From assembly GCA_021647785.1 (NCBI GenBank), contig JAKIUC010000035.1, positions 1 through 43,343 on the forward strand: DNA of 43,343 bases. Direction: 5' to 3'. The DNA is from Melioribacteraceae bacterium. GTDB taxonomy: Bacteria; Bacteroidota; Ignavibacteria; Ignavibacteriales; Melioribacteraceae. The notes beneath the pieces were generated by a model, which was not told where the DNA came from, searched no databases, and worked only from the letters and a program-made list of their open reading frames with translations. Shown in pieces: positions 8,870 to 17,582 of this stretch. The number at the start of each line of letters is the position of its first letter. The first letter of the stretch is position 1. The translations under genes and the position numbers were made by a program.

Positions 8870-10312
8870 TTATTCTATAGATATTCCAAGAGCATTTGCA
8901 ATACCTTCACCATAAGTTTTATCAGCTTTTAAACAATTATTGATATGTTTAATTTTTATTTCTTTTGGCACATTATCCATATTACGTTTTGTATTTTCAA
9001 AAAGAACTTGTTGTTCTGTTTCACTCATAATTCGGAATAAATCACCTGCTTGTGTGAAATCATCTTCTTCTTTATAACTCCAATGATCTGCTGCACCATC
9101 TATTTCTAAGGGCGGCTCTTTTTGCTCTGATTGCTCCTGCCATTCACCGTAACTATTTGGTTCGTAACCTATTGTTGAACCATAATTTCCATCTGTACGC
9201 ATTTGTCCATCACGATGGTAACCAGTAACAGGGCACTTTGCTTTATTAACAGGAATAAGATTATGGTTAACACCTAAACGATAACGTTGAGCATCTCCAT
9301 AAGAAAAGAGTCTGCCCTGAAGCATTTTGTCTGGCGAAAATCCTATACCAGGAACAACATTAGCAGGATTAAAAGCTGCTTGCTCTACATCAGCAAAATA
9401 GTTTTCCGGGTTTCTATTTAGTTCAAGTACTCCAACATCTATAAGCGGATAATCTTTGTGCGACCATACTTTTGTTAAATCGAAGGGATTAAAACTACAC
9501 TCCTTTGCCTGCTCTTCAGTCATTACCTGAATTTTCATATTCCATTTTGGGTAATCACCATTATCTATGCTTTCAAGTAAATCACGCTGATGGTTTTCTC
9601 TATCTTTGCCAACTATTGCTTCAGCTTCTTGGTCTGTTAAATTCTTAATACCTTGTTGTGTCTTGAAATGAAATTTAACCCAAGTACGTTTATTATTATC
9701 ATTGATGAGACTAAAAGTATGGCTTCCATATCCATTCATATGACGATATGAATAAGGAATACCTCTATCGCTCATAGTAATTGTAATTTGATGTAATGCT
9801 TCTGGTAACGATGTCCAAAAATCCCAATTGTTTTTTGCACTTCTCATATTTGTTCTTGGGTCTCGTTTTACTGCATGATTAAGGTCTGGAAATTTTAACG
9901 GATCTTTAAGAAAAAATACGGGTGTATTGTTTCCCACTAAATCCCAATTACCTTCTTCCGTATAATATTTCATTGCAAACCCTCTAATATCGCGTTCAGC
10001 ATCTGCCGCACCTCTCTCACCCGCAACTGTTGAAAAACGAACAAATACTTCCGTCTTTTTACCTACTTCAGAAAATATTTTCGCTTTAGTATAATTTGTG
10101 ATATCGTGAGTTACTGTAAAGCTGCCAAAAGCACCAGAGCCTTTTGCGTGCATTCTTCTTTCAGGAATTACTTCCCTGCTGAAGTGAGATAATTTTTCTA
10201 AGAACCAAGTATCTTGCAATAGCATTGGACCCCTTTTCCCTGCTGTTAAAACATTCTGATTATCTGCAACAGGTGCACCAACATTGTTAGTCAGTTTTTT
10301 CTTAATACTCAT
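8870..10312 (-). CDS. katA: Monofunctional haem catalase
   Basis: Decomposes hydrogen peroxide to water and oxygen in the cytoplasm. At 480 residues it matches the small-subunit (clade 3) catalases. Visible landmarks: '[14 protein letters not shown]' with the distal His55; '[26 protein letters not shown]' with the active-site Asn near 128-129; and '[23 protein letters not shown]' near 335-350 with the haem-ligating Tyr. No flavodoxin-like C-terminal domain. AAGGAG lies 6 bases before the ATG. It stands 71 bases downstream of dps on the same strand and close to the divergent oxyR, so peroxide induction through OxyR is the likely control. Confidence 0.97.
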   Translation of the reverse strand: MSIKKKLTNNVGAPVADNQNVLTAGKRGPMLLQDTWFLEKLSHFSREVIPERRMHAKGSGAFGSFTVTHDITNYTKAKIFSEVGKKTEVFVRFSTVAGERGAADAERDIRGFAMKYYTEEGNWDLVGNNTPVFFLKDPLKFPDLNHAVKRDPRTNMRSAKNNWDFWTSLPEALHQITITMSDRGIPYSYRHMNGYGSHTFSLINDNNKRTWVKFHFKTQQGIKNLTDQEAEAIVGKDRENHQRDLLESIDNGDYPKWNMKIQVMTEEQAKECSFNPFDLTKVWSHKDYPLIDVGVLELNRNPENYFADVEQAAFNPANVVPGIGFSPDKMLQGRLFSYGDAQRYRLGVNHNLIPVNKAKCPVTGYHRDGQMRTDGNYGSTIGYEPNSYGEWQEQSEQKEPPLEIDGAADHWSYKEEDDFTQAGDLFRIMSETEQQVLFENTKRNMDNVPKEIKIKHINNCLKADKTYGEGIANALGISIE

Positions 10313-10383
10313 AATACTCTCCTTATTGATAATAATAATTACATAGTTTTATTTCGATTCTTCCCTTCTATTTTTTCCTTAAT

Positions 10384-10866
10384 TTAATCTATTGTGGCAT
10401 TGTAAGCAGAAAGCATCCACAACTGCTTTTCATATCTTGAAATTAACTCACCCATTATTGCTACTGTACCTTCATCATTGTTTTTAGATGCCTGTTTAAG
10501 AATAGTACGAATACTATTTGTTAAAAACAACACATTCTGCTCTACTACATCCAAACTCTCTTTACTACTTCTAATATCTTTAGCTGACTTTAAGTCTGCT
10601 ATTTCAAGATAGCCTTCAAATGTATGAAGCGGAGTGCCTCCAATCATTAAAATTCTTTCCGCAATTTCATCTATTGTATCTGCTGCTTCATTATATAATG
10701 CTTCATACTTTTCATGTAACTGGAAGAAGTTTTTCCCAAGAATTAACCAATGAAATCCTCTAAGATTTTGATAATAGATTTGATGGTTTGCTAATAATTC
10801 ATTTAATGCTTCGGCAATGTGATTAGAGTTCTCAACTTCTAATCCTATAATGTTTTTGTTTTCCAT
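10384..10866 (-). CDS. dps: Dps family DNA-protecting ferritin-like protein
   Basis: 160 residues. Forms a 12-mer shell that oxidises and stores iron and shields DNA during peroxide stress. The inter-subunit ferroxidase residues have family spacing: His39 and His51 on one side ('GFHWLILGKNFFQLHEKYE'), Asp66 and Glu70 on the other ('DTIDEIAERI'). The last third is the expected helix with 'GELISRYEKQLWMLSAY'. AAGGAG sits 6 bases before the ATG. Divergent from oxyR across 111 bases and followed by katA, with which it is probably co-transcribed. Confidence 0.95.
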   Translation of the reverse strand: MENKNIIGLEVENSNHIAEALNELLANHQIYYQNLRGFHWLILGKNFFQLHEKYEALYNEAADTIDEIAERILMIGGTPLHTFEGYLEIADLKSAKDIRSSKESLDVVEQNVLFLTNSIRTILKQASKNNDEGTVAIMGELISRYEKQLWMLSAYNATID

Positions 10867-10901
10867 TTTTCTCTCCTTTGGTTATTGTTGTTATTTGTGA
10901 T

Positions 10902-10916
10902 GTAAATATATTTTAC
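10902..10916. promoter_or_regulatory. Inverted repeat in the dps-oxyR intergenic region (candidate operator)
   Basis: GTAAA-TATAT-TTTAC, a 5-bp inverted repeat 36 bases upstream of the dps start. Size and position suit a promoter-proximal operator. Its assignment to OxyR is inference. Confidence 0.35.
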
Positions 10917-10939
10917 TTGCAACAATAAATCCAATTTAT

Positions 10940-10963
10940 AATATTTATATATTCATAAATATT
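10940..10963. promoter_or_regulatory. 9-bp inverted repeat before oxyR (candidate OxyR site)
   Basis: AATATTTAT, six bases (atattc), ATAAATATT: a perfect 9-bp dyad ending 14 bases before the oxyR ATG. LysR-type regulators bind interrupted AT-rich dyads and usually repress themselves from the divergent promoter region, so this is the natural candidate for OxyR binding. AT-richness makes chance possible. Confidence 0.4.
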
Positions 10964-10977
10964 TTTTATAGCTTAAA

Positions 10978-11916
10978 ATGAATTTACAACAGATAGAATA
11001 TTTGCTCGCATTAGATAAATATCGGAATTTTAGTGTTGCAGCTAAAAAGGTTTTCGTTACTCAACCTGCCCTAACAATTCAAATAAAAAATCTTGAAAGA
11101 GAATTAGGAGTAGAAATATTTGACAGAAATAAGAAACCAATTATCCCTACAGAAATAGGTGAGGAGTTAATTAAACATGCCCAAGTATTACATAGAAATA
11201 GTGAAAAGTTTAGAGATATTGTAAATGAATTTAAAGCTGATATTTCTGGAGAGTTACGGATAGGAATAATTCCAACCGTGGCACCTTACATTGTTCCAAA
11301 GTTTGTAAATAATTTTATGTCAAAATATCCAAATGTAAATTTAATTTTCAGCGAAGTAATTTCAGAAGATATTTTAATTCAATTAAAAGATGGAACACTT
11401 GATGCAGGTATTTTAGTTACTCCATTCCCAATGGAAAACACAATTGTCTTTCCACTCTACTACGAAAAATTTTTCACCTACATTTCAAAAGAACATCCAC
11501 TTAGTAAAAGAAAGAAAATAAGAACTGCCGAACTTGATTTGCAAGACCTTTGGTTATTGGAAGAAGGGAACTGTTTTAGAAATCAAATAATAAACATTTG
11601 TAAAAGGGATGTTGAATATGCGAGCAAAGGAAAATTTCACTACGAAAGTCTATCTATAGATTCACTAATGAAAATTGTTGATAGCAGTAAAGGGATAACC
11701 GTAATTCCGGAGTTTGCAAAAACTTTATTGCCCAAAGAGAAGCAAGCAATGGCTAAGCCATTTAGTGACTACGAACCGATAAGAGAAGCAAGTTTGGTAA
11801 TTGAACGAACCTTTCTAAAACGAAGTTTAATTGAAAAACTTAGAGACGAAATTATAAACTCTGTTCCTAAAAGAATGTTAAAATATGGTGGAGAACTTAT
11901 AAGCACAATTATTTAG
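10978..11916 (+). CDS. oxyR: Peroxide-sensing LysR-type regulator OxyR
   Basis: 312 residues. N-terminal winged helix-turn-helix ('NFSVAAKKVFVTQPALTIQIKNLERELGVEIFDR', about 17-50) followed by a periplasmic-binding-like sensor domain. The sensor carries the OxyR redox pair in 'EEGNCFRNQIINICKRD': I count the cysteines at 199 and 208, the same spacing and numbering as E. coli OxyR, so a disulphide switch is expected. 'SLSIDSLMKIVDSSKGITVIPEFA' also matches OxyR. It is divergent from dps-katA, the classical targets. Its 3' end overlaps the last 8 bases of the convergent glutathione peroxidase gene. No Shine-Dalgarno sequence is seen. Confidence 0.95.
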   Translation: MNLQQIEYLLALDKYRNFSVAAKKVFVTQPALTIQIKNLERELGVEIFDRNKKPIIPTEIGEELIKHAQVLHRNSEKFRDIVNEFKADISGELRIGIIPTVAPYIVPKFVNNFMSKYPNVNLIFSEVISEDILIQLKDGTLDAGILVTPFPMENTIVFPLYYEKFFTYISKEHPLSKRKKIRTAELDLQDLWLLEEGNCFRNQIINICKRDVEYASKGKFHYESLSIDSLMKIVDSSKGITVIPEFAKTLLPKEKQAMAKPFSDYEPIREASLVIERTFLKRSLIEKLRDEIINSVPKRMLKYGGELISTII

Positions 11917-12511
11917 CTATTAGTTCTTCAATCACAGATGTTAATTTTTCACCCTCGGGTTTTGTTCTACTTCTAAAATGCTTAACTACATTACCATTTT
12001 TATTTATCAAGAATTTTTCAAAATTCCATAGTATTTTAGATTTTCCTGTAACAGGATTATCTGTTAGCATTTTATACAGCTCAGCTTTGTTTTCTCCTTT
12101 TACCGATATTTTATCAAAGAGTTGGAAAGTAATACCAAAGTTTGTTGAACAGAAATTCTGGATATCTTCATTTGTTCCGGGTTCTTGCTTTCCAAAATCG
12201 TTACAAGGAAAAGCCAATATCTCAAAGCCCTCTGATTTATATTTATTGTAAATTTTCTCAAGTCCTTCATATTGCGATGTAAATCCACACTTGCTTGCAA
12301 CATTTACAATAAGTAAAACTTTCCCTTCATAGCTTTTTAAATCAACATCTTCGTTCATAATATTCTTAACAGAATATTTATAAATGTTAGCACTTTTAAT
12401 TAACTCTTCATCTGTTATATTTTGTGAAGTTAAATTATTTCCAAATAATGATATCCCAAATATTGAAACCATAATCAAAATCCTTTTTAAATCTATTTTT
12501 ATTTCTTGCAT
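11909..12511 (-). CDS. Glutathione peroxidase family protein, exported
   Basis: 200 residues, of which the first ~30 form a signal or anchor segment ('ILIMVSIFGISLFGNNLTSQ'), so it acts outside the cytoplasm. Peroxidatic Cys75 lies in 'NVASKCGFTSQY'; the Gln of the catalytic set is in 'AFPCNDFGKQEPG', and the Trp in 'WNFEKFLI'. Bacterial members of this family usually draw electrons from thioredoxin rather than glutathione. Its Shine-Dalgarno (AAGGAG) is embedded in the last codons of the nuclease gene upstream, so the two are translationally close. It converges on oxyR with an 8-base overlap, adding a peroxidase to the locus, although it belongs to another operon. Confidence 0.92.
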   Translation of the reverse strand: MQEIKIDLKRILIMVSIFGISLFGNNLTSQNITDEELIKSANIYKYSVKNIMNEDVDLKSYEGKVLLIVNVASKCGFTSQYEGLEKIYNKYKSEGFEILAFPCNDFGKQEPGTNEDIQNFCSTNFGITFQLFDKISVKGENKAELYKMLTDNPVTGKSKILWNFEKFLINKNGNVVKHFRSRTKPEGEKLTSVIEELIAK

Positions 12512-12513
12512 AA

Positions 12514-12870
12514 TTAATACTCCTTAAACTCAGCAAACCCTTTATCCACAAGGTTATTGTTGATGTTAAGCCATTCCCCATCCTCTTGTTTTAAAAAGAC
12601 TTCTCCAAGATATCTACCATACTTTCCTTTTTTATCTTTAATTGTTTCAAGCAGTATTTCCTTGTTCATAATTAGCATTCTTAAATAATCGCGAGATTTT
12701 AAGCCTTCCGCTCTTGAATCCCCTCTCACTTCTGGAGCATTAATTCTTCTTAGTCTAATCTTTTCCCCCTTAACATATGTTTTAAATCCCAAGTCAATTT
12801 CAACAGTAATTGTATCACCATCATAAACCTTAGTAACAAATGCTTTGTATTGATAAAGATTAATTTTCAT
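12514..12870 (-). CDS. Staphylococcal-nuclease-like (thermonuclease family) protein
   Basis: 118 residues covering one SNase OB-fold domain without a signal peptide: 'KVYDGDTITVEIDLGF' (metal-binding Asp), 'KIRLRRINAPEVRG' (catalytic Arg and the 'APE' motif), 'KGKYGRYLGEVFL' (second Arg) and the end 'NNNLVDKGFAEF'. Family members cut DNA and RNA with calcium. The absence of a leader suggests a cytoplasmic role or export by another route. AAAGGAGG gives a near-perfect ribosome-binding site. It lies 40 bases after the AI-2E transporter gene and 2 bases before the peroxidase gene. Confidence 0.88.
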   Translation of the reverse strand: MKINLYQYKAFVTKVYDGDTITVEIDLGFKTYVKGEKIRLRRINAPEVRGDSRAEGLKSRDYLRMLIMNKEILLETIKDKKGKYGRYLGEVFLKQEDGEWLNINNNLVDKGFAEFKEY

Positions 12871-12910
12871 TTAAGCCTCCTTTATTAATGCTAATTTTAT
12901 TTTTAATATT

Positions 12911-13957
12911 TTATTTCTTATAATTTTTGATGGAAGATTCATCCCCCATCATCAATCCAAGGTGTTTGGTCTCTTCCATATTATCAAAAATAATTTTAAT
13001 TGTCATTGTTAATGGAGTTGCTAAAAGCATACCAACAGTACCGAGAACCCATCCCCAAAAGATTAAAGAAATAAATACAATTAGTGGAGATAACCCAAGA
13101 TTTCTGCCCATTAAACGAGGTTCAATAATATTACCAATTATTACATTTACAAGTAAGAAGACAATTAAAACAGCTATAGCGGAAGGGATTCCGAATTGCA
13201 CCAACGCTAATAGAATAGCAGGAACCGCTGCAATTATTGAACCAATATTTGGAATAAAGTTTAATAAAAATGCTAAGAAACCCCATAGCAGAGGGAAGTC
13301 AATTCCTATAATTGCTAAAGAAATTGCTACTAAAATTCCGGTAACAAAACTAGTTAACGCCTTTGTTCCAAAATATGCATTCAAATTTTGTACTATTTTA
13401 TTTACCCTTCTAAGAGAACCTTTATTTATTAGATGAATTTTTCTTTCAAAGATTGAAATTTCGAGCAGCATAAAAATTACAATTAACAGTAAGATAAAGA
13501 AATTACTCATAATATTTCCAAAGCTGGCAAAAACATTTCCAACTAATTCCATAACTACACCAGGATTAAGATATTCGGAAAAATTTAAATCCAATTCCAA
13601 CCAACCACTTTCTTTTAGAAACTGATTAAAACTAACCCAGTAAAGAGTGAAACGCTCTTCATAGAATGGAATTTTTTGTGTAAAACTTACTACCGATGCA
13701 CCAATCAATCCAAAAATTGTAACTGTTAAAAATGCAATTCCAAGAATAACAATTAAGAGAGCAAGTGATGTTGGTAATCCTTTTTCTTGAAGCCATTTGA
13801 AGGGACCATAAAATATTGCTGTTACAAAAAGTGATAGAAAAAATGGAGTAATCAGTCCAGCAGCTTCTTTCATTCCAGCAATAACAACTATCAGAGAAGC
13901 TGAGATAATCCAGAACTTAATTCCAAACTGCGAATAAATTTTTTCTTTTTGCTCCAT
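12911..13957 (-). CDS. AI-2E family transporter (PerM/YdiK/TqsA type)
   Basis: 348 residues with about seven or eight hydrophobic segments: two at the N-terminus (about 13-65), one long stretch near 60-90, one near 150-170, and a C-terminal set with 'LLWGFLAFLLNFIPNIGSIIAAVPAILLAL' and 'VNVIIGNIIEPRLMGRNLGLSPLIVFISLIFWGWVLG', the family's hallmark region. Members export small molecules, sodium or the AI-2 signal; the substrate is unknown here. GGGAG precedes the ATG by 7 bases. Apparent first gene of an operon with the nuclease and the peroxidase. Confidence 0.9.
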   Translation of the reverse strand: MEQKEKIYSQFGIKFWIISASLIVVIAGMKEAAGLITPFFLSLFVTAIFYGPFKWLQEKGLPTSLALLIVILGIAFLTVTIFGLIGASVVSFTQKIPFYEERFTLYWVSFNQFLKESGWLELDLNFSEYLNPGVVMELVGNVFASFGNIMSNFFILLLIVIFMLLEISIFERKIHLINKGSLRRVNKIVQNLNAYFGTKALTSFVTGILVAISLAIIGIDFPLLWGFLAFLLNFIPNIGSIIAAVPAILLALVQFGIPSAIAVLIVFLLVNVIIGNIIEPRLMGRNLGLSPLIVFISLIFWGWVLGTVGMLLATPLTMTIKIIFDNMEETKHLGLMMGDESSIKNYKK

Positions 13958-14003
13958 TTTTATACTCCCGATTTGAGAAACATTTTAACTTGTGATAAAC
14001 TTC

Positions 14004-14022
14004 CACAGATTGCTAATCTGTG
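14004..14022. repeat. Short palindromic hairpin between the ABC genes and the AI-2E transporter gene
   Basis: CACAGATT, loop gct, AATCTGTG: a perfect 8-bp stem with no T tract on either side. Resembles extragenic palindromic repeats more than a terminator. Confidence 0.5.
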
Positions 14023-14038
14023 CTAAAATTACAAAAAT

Positions 14039-15304
14039 CTAATATTTATATTTTAACCATTTTATTACTTCTGTCCACGATGGACGTTTGCCTGTCATCA
14101 TTATCCCAACTCGATATATTTTGCCAGCAACTGGGAATATTGCAAAGACCGTTGCAACATTTACTATTGTAGATAAAAGTACTTGCCATAGAGGAACATC
14201 AACCAAAGCCATTTTTGCAGGCATAACTATTATTGCAGAGAACGGAAGCATGGAAGCAACATTGGCAACAGGATTAGTTGGGTTTTCAATCATCGACATT
14301 GAGATAAAAAATGGAATCATTATTAACATCATTATTGGCCACATTCCCGATTGTGCATCTTGCGGATTTTCGAATATTGAACCAACTGTTGCAAATAGAC
14401 CTACAAATATTAGAAGCCCTAAAAAGAAATTAACTAACAAGTAAGCTACTTGAATAAATGTAATATCAAGCACAACATCGCCAGGCAGCATAAACCACGA
14501 TGTTGATGCTACAACAATAACTGGGGAGAGCCAAATTACCATCTGCAAAAGTCCGGTAATAGCAGCACCAAGAATCTTTCCAATCATTAATTCCTTACTC
14601 GTTACTGAAGATAACAGTACCTCAACAATTCTATTCGATTTTTCTTGAATCACAGTCTGCATTACCATTGAACCCATCATCAACAAACTGATATATAATA
14701 AAAAGGAAAATAAGTAGGATAAAATCAATCCGCCGTACCCTTCCTCTTTAATCTCTTCACCTTCTGCAATTTTGAAACTGGAAACATCAACAGACATTCG
14801 AGCATATTGTAATTCTTCAACCGGAATATTTTTAGAAGAGAAGTACTCCTCCACTAATACTTTATTAATCGGATTATCAATTCTCTCTAACAACCGCATG
14901 TTTTTCGGAGTCTTTGAATAGTACTGAATTTTCTTATCCTCCAATGCAGAGTTTGGTATAAAAATAATTCCAGTTATTTCCTCGGTTAGCAGCTCTTCCT
15001 CTTTTGAATTAACATAATCATCAAATTGTAATTTAGACAGATGCATAATTATTGGAATAATTGTACTATCCTTAATGAAACTCGATTCTCCAATAATACT
15101 CCGCAAATTATCAGCAATTCTATCGGACTCAGCAATTATTTCAACAACACTTTTTTCTGAATCGAAACTCATTATAAATGTTTGAACACCAATAATTCCG
15201 AACATAAAAATGGGAAGTAAAACAGTCATTAAAATAAAGGCTTTAGAAAATAATTTTTCGCGAAGCTCTCTTTTTATAAGAGCAATAACTCTGTAATTAA
15301 ACAA
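14039..15304 (-). CDS. ABC-2 type exporter permease (NatB-like)
   Basis: 421 residues. One membrane helix at the start ('AFILMTVLLPIFMFGIIGV'), a long extracytoplasmic loop of about 140 residues, then five or six helices from about 190 on ('GGLILSYLFSFLLYISLLMMGSMVMQTVIQEKSNRIVEVLLSSVTSKELMIGKILG'), the ABC2_membrane_3 architecture. The start appears to be TTG at 15304: GGAGG inside the last codons of the ATPase gene lies 6 bases upstream, and the peptide 'FNYRVIALIKRELREKLFSKAF' is the conserved family N-terminus. The 8-base overlap with the ATPase gene implies translational coupling. Substrate unknown; NatAB-like systems extrude sodium or drugs. Confidence 0.88.
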   Translation of the reverse strand: MFNYRVIALIKRELREKLFSKAFILMTVLLPIFMFGIIGVQTFIMSFDSEKSVVEIIAESDRIADNLRSIIGESSFIKDSTIIPIIMHLSKLQFDDYVNSKEEELLTEEITGIIFIPNSALEDKKIQYYSKTPKNMRLLERIDNPINKVLVEEYFSSKNIPVEELQYARMSVDVSSFKIAEGEEIKEEGYGGLILSYLFSFLLYISLLMMGSMVMQTVIQEKSNRIVEVLLSSVTSKELMIGKILGAAITGLLQMVIWLSPVIVVASTSWFMLPGDVVLDITFIQVAYLLVNFFLGLLIFVGLFATVGSIFENPQDAQSGMWPIMMLIMIPFFISMSMIENPTNPVANVASMLPFSAIIVMPAKMALVDVPLWQVLLSTIVNVATVFAIFPVAGKIYRVGIMMTGKRPSWTEVIKWLKYKY

Positions 15305-16220
15305 ACTTCACCTCCTCAACAGATTCTTCACCAACAGTATCAATAAAAATCTCTTCGAGTGAAATATCATTTGCATCAAACTTTTTTACTTCCACATTAT
15401 TATCAACTAATAATTTTAACAACTGCTGAATTTGCCCTTCCTCTTTTACTTTAATTCCAACGCTGTTTCCATAGTCTGAAATATTTTTAATAATTGGATT
15501 GTTTTGAAGAAACGATATATCACCGCTATAATTAAGGCTTATATTACAGTGTGAGCGCTCTGCCTTAATATCGGCAAGGGTTCCGTTCACTTTTATTTTT
15601 CCGTGGTCTATAATTGCAATATGATCGCACATCATTTCTGCAAAAGACATTACGTGTGTTGAAAAAAGAATTATTTTCCCTCTCTCTTTTAATTCAAGAA
15701 TTATATTCTTCATTATGTTTGTGTTTATTGGGTCAAGTCCTGAAAAGAGTTCATCCAATATCAAAACTTCCGGGTCGTGCAATAGTGTTGAAATAAACTG
15801 AACTTTTTGTTGATTCCCTTTTGAAAGGTCTTCAATTTTTGAATTCATTCTATCGGCAAGGTCAAACTTTTTAAGATAATCTTTTGCCAGCTTTGTAACA
15901 TTACGACCTTTCTTACCCTTTATTTCTGCGAAGAAAAGGAGTGTTTCAAGAACTTTCATTTTTTTATAAAGACCTCTCTCTTCCGGAAGATATCCTACTT
16001 TACTGTTGAAATCTGTACCCGCATTAATCCCTCTAAAAGTTACTTCACCACTATCGGGCAGATATATATTCATCATCATTCGTATTGTAGTAGTTTTGCC
16101 CGCTCCATTTCTGCCAAGCAGTCCAAATATTGAACCCGCGGGAACTGAAAAAGATGCATTATCTACAGCCTTTAAATTCCCAAAAGATTTTGAAATGTTT
16201 TTAACTTCAAGTAATGCCAT
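15297..16220 (-). CDS. ABC exporter ATP-binding protein (NatA-like)
   Basis: 307 residues. Walker A 'GLLGRNGAGKTTT' near 33-45, Q-loop 'GYLPEERGLYKKMKVLETL', signature 'LSKGNQQKVQF' near 132 (LSKGN in place of LSGGQ, frequent in this subfamily), Walker B 'VLILDELFSGLDP', and the switch His in 'FSTHVM'. The last 85 residues form the DUF4162-like C-terminal extension. It pairs with the overlapping permease gene. Preceded by a 305-base gap, so the promoter should lie there. Confidence 0.93.
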   Translation of the reverse strand: MALLEVKNISKSFGNLKAVDNASFSVPAGSIFGLLGRNGAGKTTTIRMMMNIYLPDSGEVTFRGINAGTDFNSKVGYLPEERGLYKKMKVLETLLFFAEIKGKKGRNVTKLAKDYLKKFDLADRMNSKIEDLSKGNQQKVQFISTLLHDPEVLILDELFSGLDPINTNIMKNIILELKERGKIILFSTHVMSFAEMMCDHIAIIDHGKIKVNGTLADIKAERSHCNISLNYSGDISFLQNNPIIKNISDYGNSVGIKVKEEGQIQQLLKLLVDNNVEVKKFDANDISLEEIFIDTVGEESVEEVKFV

Positions 16221-16525
16221 TTATTCCTCTTAATTTTAGAGTAGTTATAAAAATAAAGAATTAAGATATAAAATTATTGAATAATTTTAGTAACTAATAA
16301 GTTTAAGACGTAATATTTGACGAAAGGATTTTTTCTTTGTTCTATTTATATTTTCTCTTTTATTAAATATTTTTATATACAGATTTAGTTAATTAGTCAT
16401 CCACAATTAAGAATCCGGTTATGATAAAGAGCATCTAATTTATTCAAAATAAAAAGAATTTAATAAAATTTTAGACTTTATTTATTAAATTTAATGTTCG
16501 AAATTTTCAGACTAACTAATTAGAA
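16221..16525. other. Divergent intergenic region before the ABC genes and hrcA; no gene seen
   Basis: Very AT-rich. No CIRCE element (TTAGCACTC-N9-GAGTGCTAA) is present although hrcA follows. A box GTTTAAGACGTAATATTTGA at 16301-16320 recurs with two changes at 36431-36450 upstream of the giant lipoprotein gene. No tRNA or hairpin terminator recognised. Confidence 0.6.
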
Positions 16526-17563
16526 ATGAATAACTTAGAATTAAGCGAAAGAGAAAAAACAATTCTGCGGTATGTTATACATCAGTTTATAATAACTGCA
16601 AATCCTGTTGGCTCTCGTAACATATCAAAAAAATATGATGTTGGTTTTTCGCCAGCAACTATACGGAATGTAATGGCTGATTTGGAAGACTCCGGATTGT
16701 TGGGGCATCCGCATACTTCTGCCGGACGAGTACCTACCGACCAAGGTTACAGATTCTATGTCGATTCATTAATGGGAATTCCAAAATTACCAATAACCGA
16801 AAAGCGTGCTGCCGAATCGGTTATTAATTCATCGAACAATGAAACAAGTGATTTAATAAAAGTAACATCTACAATTTTAAGTGATATTACTCATCAGTTA
16901 GCTTGTATCACATATCCGCAAATGAGTAACTCTATTCTTGAAAAAATACAGATTGTGAAATTATCCACATCAAAAATTCTAATTGTTGTAACAGTAGTTT
17001 CCGGATTAGTGAAAACAATAACCTTAGAACTACGTGCAAATTATGGTCAATCCGATTTAGCCAACATTCAAAGAATATTAAACCAAAGACTATCCGGATT
17101 AAAATTTTCAGAAATTAGGGAAACGATTGTTGATAGATTTAAAAGTATATCTTCCACACAGTTCAATCCGATAATTCGAGTATTCTTAGATTCTGCTGAA
17201 AAAATATTTACTGATAGTAGTGATAATAAGTCGGTGGTTACTGGTGCAAAGAACATATTAACCCAACCAGAGTTTGAAGAACTTGAACAATTTCAGGGAA
17301 TAATTGAATTGGTTGAGGATAGAGATATTATTGTTCATGTTATGAAGGAAAGCATTTCGGATGATATGAAAGATGTAAATATCAAAATTGGTTCGGAAAA
17401 TAGTGAAGAACGATTTATCAGTTATAGCCTTGTAACAAAAGAGTATCGTGTTGGTGATGCTGTTGGAAGCGTTGGTATTATTGGTCCTAAGAGAATGGAG
17501 TACTCTAAAGTAATTGCAACAGTTGAATATGTTGCTGAACTACTAACAAAAAATTTGAATTAA
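16526..17563 (+). CDS. hrcA: Heat-inducible transcription repressor HrcA
   Basis: 345 residues. N-terminal winged helix ('LSEREKTILRYVIHQFIITANPVGSRNISKKYDVGFSPATIRNVMADLEDSGLLGHPHTSAGRVPTDQGYRFYVD') is diagnostic, followed by the GAF-like domain and the C-terminal 'SYSLVTKEYRVGDAVGSVGIIGPKRMEYSKVIATVEYVAELL'. HrcA represses chaperone operons by binding CIRCE and is reset by GroEL. First gene of hrcA-grpE-dnaJ. No CIRCE is visible upstream, so autoregulation in the usual way is not supported by this sequence. Confidence 0.97.
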   Translation: MNNLELSEREKTILRYVIHQFIITANPVGSRNISKKYDVGFSPATIRNVMADLEDSGLLGHPHTSAGRVPTDQGYRFYVDSLMGIPKLPITEKRAAESVINSSNNETSDLIKVTSTILSDITHQLACITYPQMSNSILEKIQIVKLSTSKILIVVTVVSGLVKTITLELRANYGQSDLANIQRILNQRLSGLKFSEIRETIVDRFKSISSTQFNPIIRVFLDSAEKIFTDSSDNKSVVTGAKNILTQPEFEELEQFQGIIELVEDRDIIVHVMKESISDDMKDVNIKIGSENSEERFISYSLVTKEYRVGDAVGSVGIIGPKRMEYSKVIATVEYVAELLTKNLN

Positions 17564-17582
17564 AATAATATATAGGAAAATT

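Noticed and set aside
16221-16525. CIRCE operator upstream of hrcA
   Set aside because: I looked for TTAGCACTC-N9-GAGTGCTAA or a near match and found none in this gap.
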